Of a DNA stretch of 64,000 bases, positions 60,143 to 64,000 are shown in pieces. The stretch covers positions 518,679 to 582,678 of the forward strand of contig JAVLUZ010000507.1 of the NCBI GenBank assembly GCA_036768485.1, read 5' to 3'. Each line of letters opens with the position of its first letter. Position 1 is the stretch's first letter. Below the pieces are notes generated by a model, which was given only the letters and a program-made list of their open reading frames with translations, made no database searches and was not told the DNA's origin. This DNA is from Mermis nigrescens. Lineage: Eukaryota > Nematoda > Enoplea > Mermithida > Mermithidae. The position numbers and the translations under genes were made by a program.

Positions 60143-62020
60143 ACTGCAAGCGGCTAAATCTGAGGCGCCAATCGTTTTTCAAAACTATTTCAAACCCAAT
60201 CCGCCTATTTTGACCACTTTTGGTTAAGTTTAGAAAATGCGCCAAAAGCAGTATTTTAATTTTTTGTGAATAACTGATTAAACTAAGTAAATTGATCGAA
60301 TCGTACCTGAAATTCAACCGGATTTTCGGTTATTCTGCGAGTCGTTAGAAATGTCCGTCAAAAACAAACGAGTTAAAAATGGACAAAAATAATATCTAAT
60401 TAAAATTGGACTAAAATGAGTACTTAGACAACTTTTTTTTGTTTTGACATACAACGAGTGGCTGATTATTTGTTAGGTTCGACTATTCTAATACGTGCGT
60501 ACTCGTCATTGGCCGATACGTCGCACTGCCTACGTTTCTGACAAAACATTTTTATGCGTCTATGCCTATAAAAAATTTGTAAATACATATTTCATTGATG
60601 TTTTGCCAAAAAAAATTGAACGTTTGCGATTTTTAGCAATAATGAAAGACCAAAGCGTTTGATATTCAAAACGTGTCCAACAAACGACGCGCGCATTGCA
60701 AAGTTTTTAAGCGATGCGATGAAGTCATAAACAGGATTTGTTGAACGGATAGCCGACTATGTAGGGGCATACCTACTTTCTATGCTATTATTTGTTTTTT
60801 TTAAGTGTGGCATATTTCCATTTTTTGTGACGCAGCGAAGATTAATCGTGAAGTTTATTTTCACGTATTCAACTTTTGCCAATTTATTATTTAGTTTTTT
60901 GTAAAGTTGTCGTCATGCGATTTTTGTTTTTTATTGCAATAGCGTTTTGATCACTTGTGTATTGATTGATCTTTCGTACGTTTGCTGCACTAGTCAGGCA
61001 GGACCCAGAAGCTGATCAGTTGCACATTTTATGAAGGTGAACTGTGTGATAAAATTTCGACTTTGCTGTTTGTATGTCTATGTCGATCGTACGGTTTGGC
61101 CTGGCCCGAGTCAGAGAGTAATTGAATTGAACAAGGCTCTCAATTTTGTCCAATTACGCAAGAACCTTGAAATCCTTCTAATTATGATTCATAAGATCAT
61201 TTCGAGTCCGTGCACCCCGTGCCACGTCGATAAAACAAGAAATGTACAATTTCGTATTGGTTGCTTAATCCATAAAATGCCAAAAATAGAATTCTGGGAG
61301 GTGTATCGATTTTTAGCGGGTCTGCCGAATCCTCAAGAATACATATCCCCTCCACCCGTGCCCCAGTGTGCTACCAACGTTAACTCCTTTTAGCCTCCTT
61401 CAAGCTTACGTGTTATACAACTTCCATCTGTCATAATAATTCAGCAATCACTGAGATGGAAAAGACCAATAATCCTGCAATTCTAAACCATTCAAGTAGG
61501 CGTTAGCTCTGAAAATCGACCAGTCTCGCACTAAAGTTTAGTTTTGTGAGTTAATGCAATGAATTGCTCACACACTACATAAATTAAAAAACTTAACAGG
61601 CTAATATTGTCCGAACTGTCCTTGGATCGCAGTCCTCATGTACTTGCGTATGTATATAGCAGGGAAGCTGCGGATCAATATAAATTGTATATTTTGTGTT
61701 CAACCCGTGGAATTGACGTTGTAGTCATTCTTAATGTATATGTGCCGAAGTAAGCAAGAGCCCGAGTAGTCGGTTAGTACTACAGAAGCGTGTCAGAGCG
61801 GAAGACCCGGGAAACCGGTGCGGGTTAAATCTTGCTCACTGAGTAACGTGGTTGGCGGGTTGCCACATTACATGTAAATAATGCCGGTCTACACACATAC
61901 AAACTGGTTTTGTATAGATAAATGTTAGGTGAGGTCAATGTGAGTTGAACCAGCATGGCCTTAACAGAAATTAAAGTAGTTTTCCCTTCATAATCTAATC
62001 AGCTAGCCACTAGCCCTAAT
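60143..62020. other. Intergenic, no recognised gene
   Basis: Part of 60480-60600 resembles the sequence after the intact P450 (CGCCTACGTTTGTGTC near 53720), so the duplication includes 3' flank. The frame at 61031-61393 has no recognised domain and includes an F1 remnant. Confidence 0.45.
61275..61385 (+). mobile_element. F1 remnant
   Basis: AAAAATAGAATTCTGGGAGG to CCCGTGCCCCAGTGTG; only the right third of an F1 copy. Confidence 0.4.
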
Positions 62021-62022
62021 TC

Positions 62023-62251
62023 TATGGTCTGTTTCATTTAATTTTCAGGTTTTTGTAAAAATTCAAAGTGGCTACAAAAGCGTTTTAAACTATTTACGGT
62101 AAATATGATATTCTACAGTATATCGAGTCATACGGAGACGTATATCACTGCTAAACCGCATTACTGCATCAACATTTTAAGCTACTTTTGTAGCCTGATT
62201 TTTGCAAGAAAAATCAATCGAAAAACGCAAAGTTAAGTGAAACAGACTATA
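62023..62251. mobile_element. Fold-back TIR element (internal type 2), complete
   Basis: Ends TATGGTCTGTTTCATTTAA and TTAAGTGAAACAGACTATA. Arms GTGGCTACAAAAGCGTTTTAAA and the inverted TTTAAGCTACTTTTGTAGCC make a hairpin of nearly the whole element. It lies about 265 bp upstream of the third P450's ATG. Confidence 0.85.
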
Positions 62252-62377
62252 GACAAAATGAGCATTAAAAAGGTAAACAAAGCACAAAATCAGTGTAAAG
62301 ACGTCACGAACTTCGTGAGCGATGGGTAAATAAGATAAGTTAATCTCGCATCATTGATCATGCAACAGGCATGCATG

Positions 62378-62383
62378 TATAAG
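62378..62383 (+). promoter_or_regulatory. Candidate TATA box of the third P450 copy
   Basis: GCATGCATGTATAAG, 133 bases before the ATG, resembling GCATGCGGTATAAG upstream of the first copy. Confidence 0.4.
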
Positions 62384-62515
62384 CATGACATCAATTTAAG
62401 TTTGTATGAATCAAAATAAATATTTTTATTTGAGTTTCGATTTTTTATTTCATTCGCAGAATTGGTTCCGCATTAAATTCAAGACCTGTTGTTAACCTAA
62501 TCGCGACAATAAAAA

Positions 62516-63905
<1,390 letters not shown>

Positions 63906-64000
63906 GTAAGCATCGAGCCATGCTCATTTATTCCCACTGAGTTTTGACCGAAAAATTAATTTCCATTGAATGAAAAAACGAATTTGTCTGATTGATCAGA

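Overview
The window looks like an AT-rich, transposon-laden animal nuclear genome, probably an ecdysozoan (nematode, tardigrade or arthropod grade). The evidence is spliced genes with GT-AG introns, family 18 chitinases with a peritrophin-A (CBM14) tail, and clan-3-type cytochrome P450s. I cannot name the species. Nothing bacterial, viral or CRISPR-like was seen.

Layout. Positions 1304-3366 (+) hold the last two exons of a chitinase (A). Positions 17074-11201 (-) hold a second, convergent chitinase (B) that has the catalytic motif but is broken by frameshifts and has no visible chitin-binding exon. From 17 to 32 kb there is almost no gene, only mobile elements, a 182-bp tandem array and inverted repeats. 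Positions 32308-53255 (+) hold a complete 14-exon P450 (514 aa when spliced), spread over 21 kb because its introns are stuffed with transposons. Positions 55550-59690 (+) hold a duplicated 3' half of that gene, now a pseudogene with in-frame stops. From 62516 a third P450 copy starts (exons 1-3) and runs off the window. The three P450s form one tandem array with identical exon phases and lengths wherever they can be compared.

Mobile DNA dominates. The main family (called F1 here) is a short non-autonomous element of about 100-290 bp with imperfect inverted ends (CATAYSTGGGC / CACACCTGGGCGTGG) and 8-bp target duplications, often of the form GTNNNNAC. About 24 copies occur in 64 kb. Two were inserted into older F1 copies at the same internal GTGCATAC site, and one sits exactly on the splice donor of P450 exon 5. 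A second small family (F2, ends CAGGCACGTAGCT) also has 8-bp duplications. Several different internal sequences share one terminal repeat (TATAGTCTGTTTCA), and one of these carries a tRNA-like core with A and B boxes. At least six larger elements carry inverted arrays of a private short motif near both ends; two of them have 3-bp duplications (TTA, CAG), and one of these keeps degraded PIF/Harbinger-type proteins.

How it fits together: chitin turnover and oxidative metabolism genes are not linked functionally here. The common theme is local gene duplication followed by decay and by heavy insertion into introns. The P450 paralogs give empty sites that date several insertions to after the duplication.
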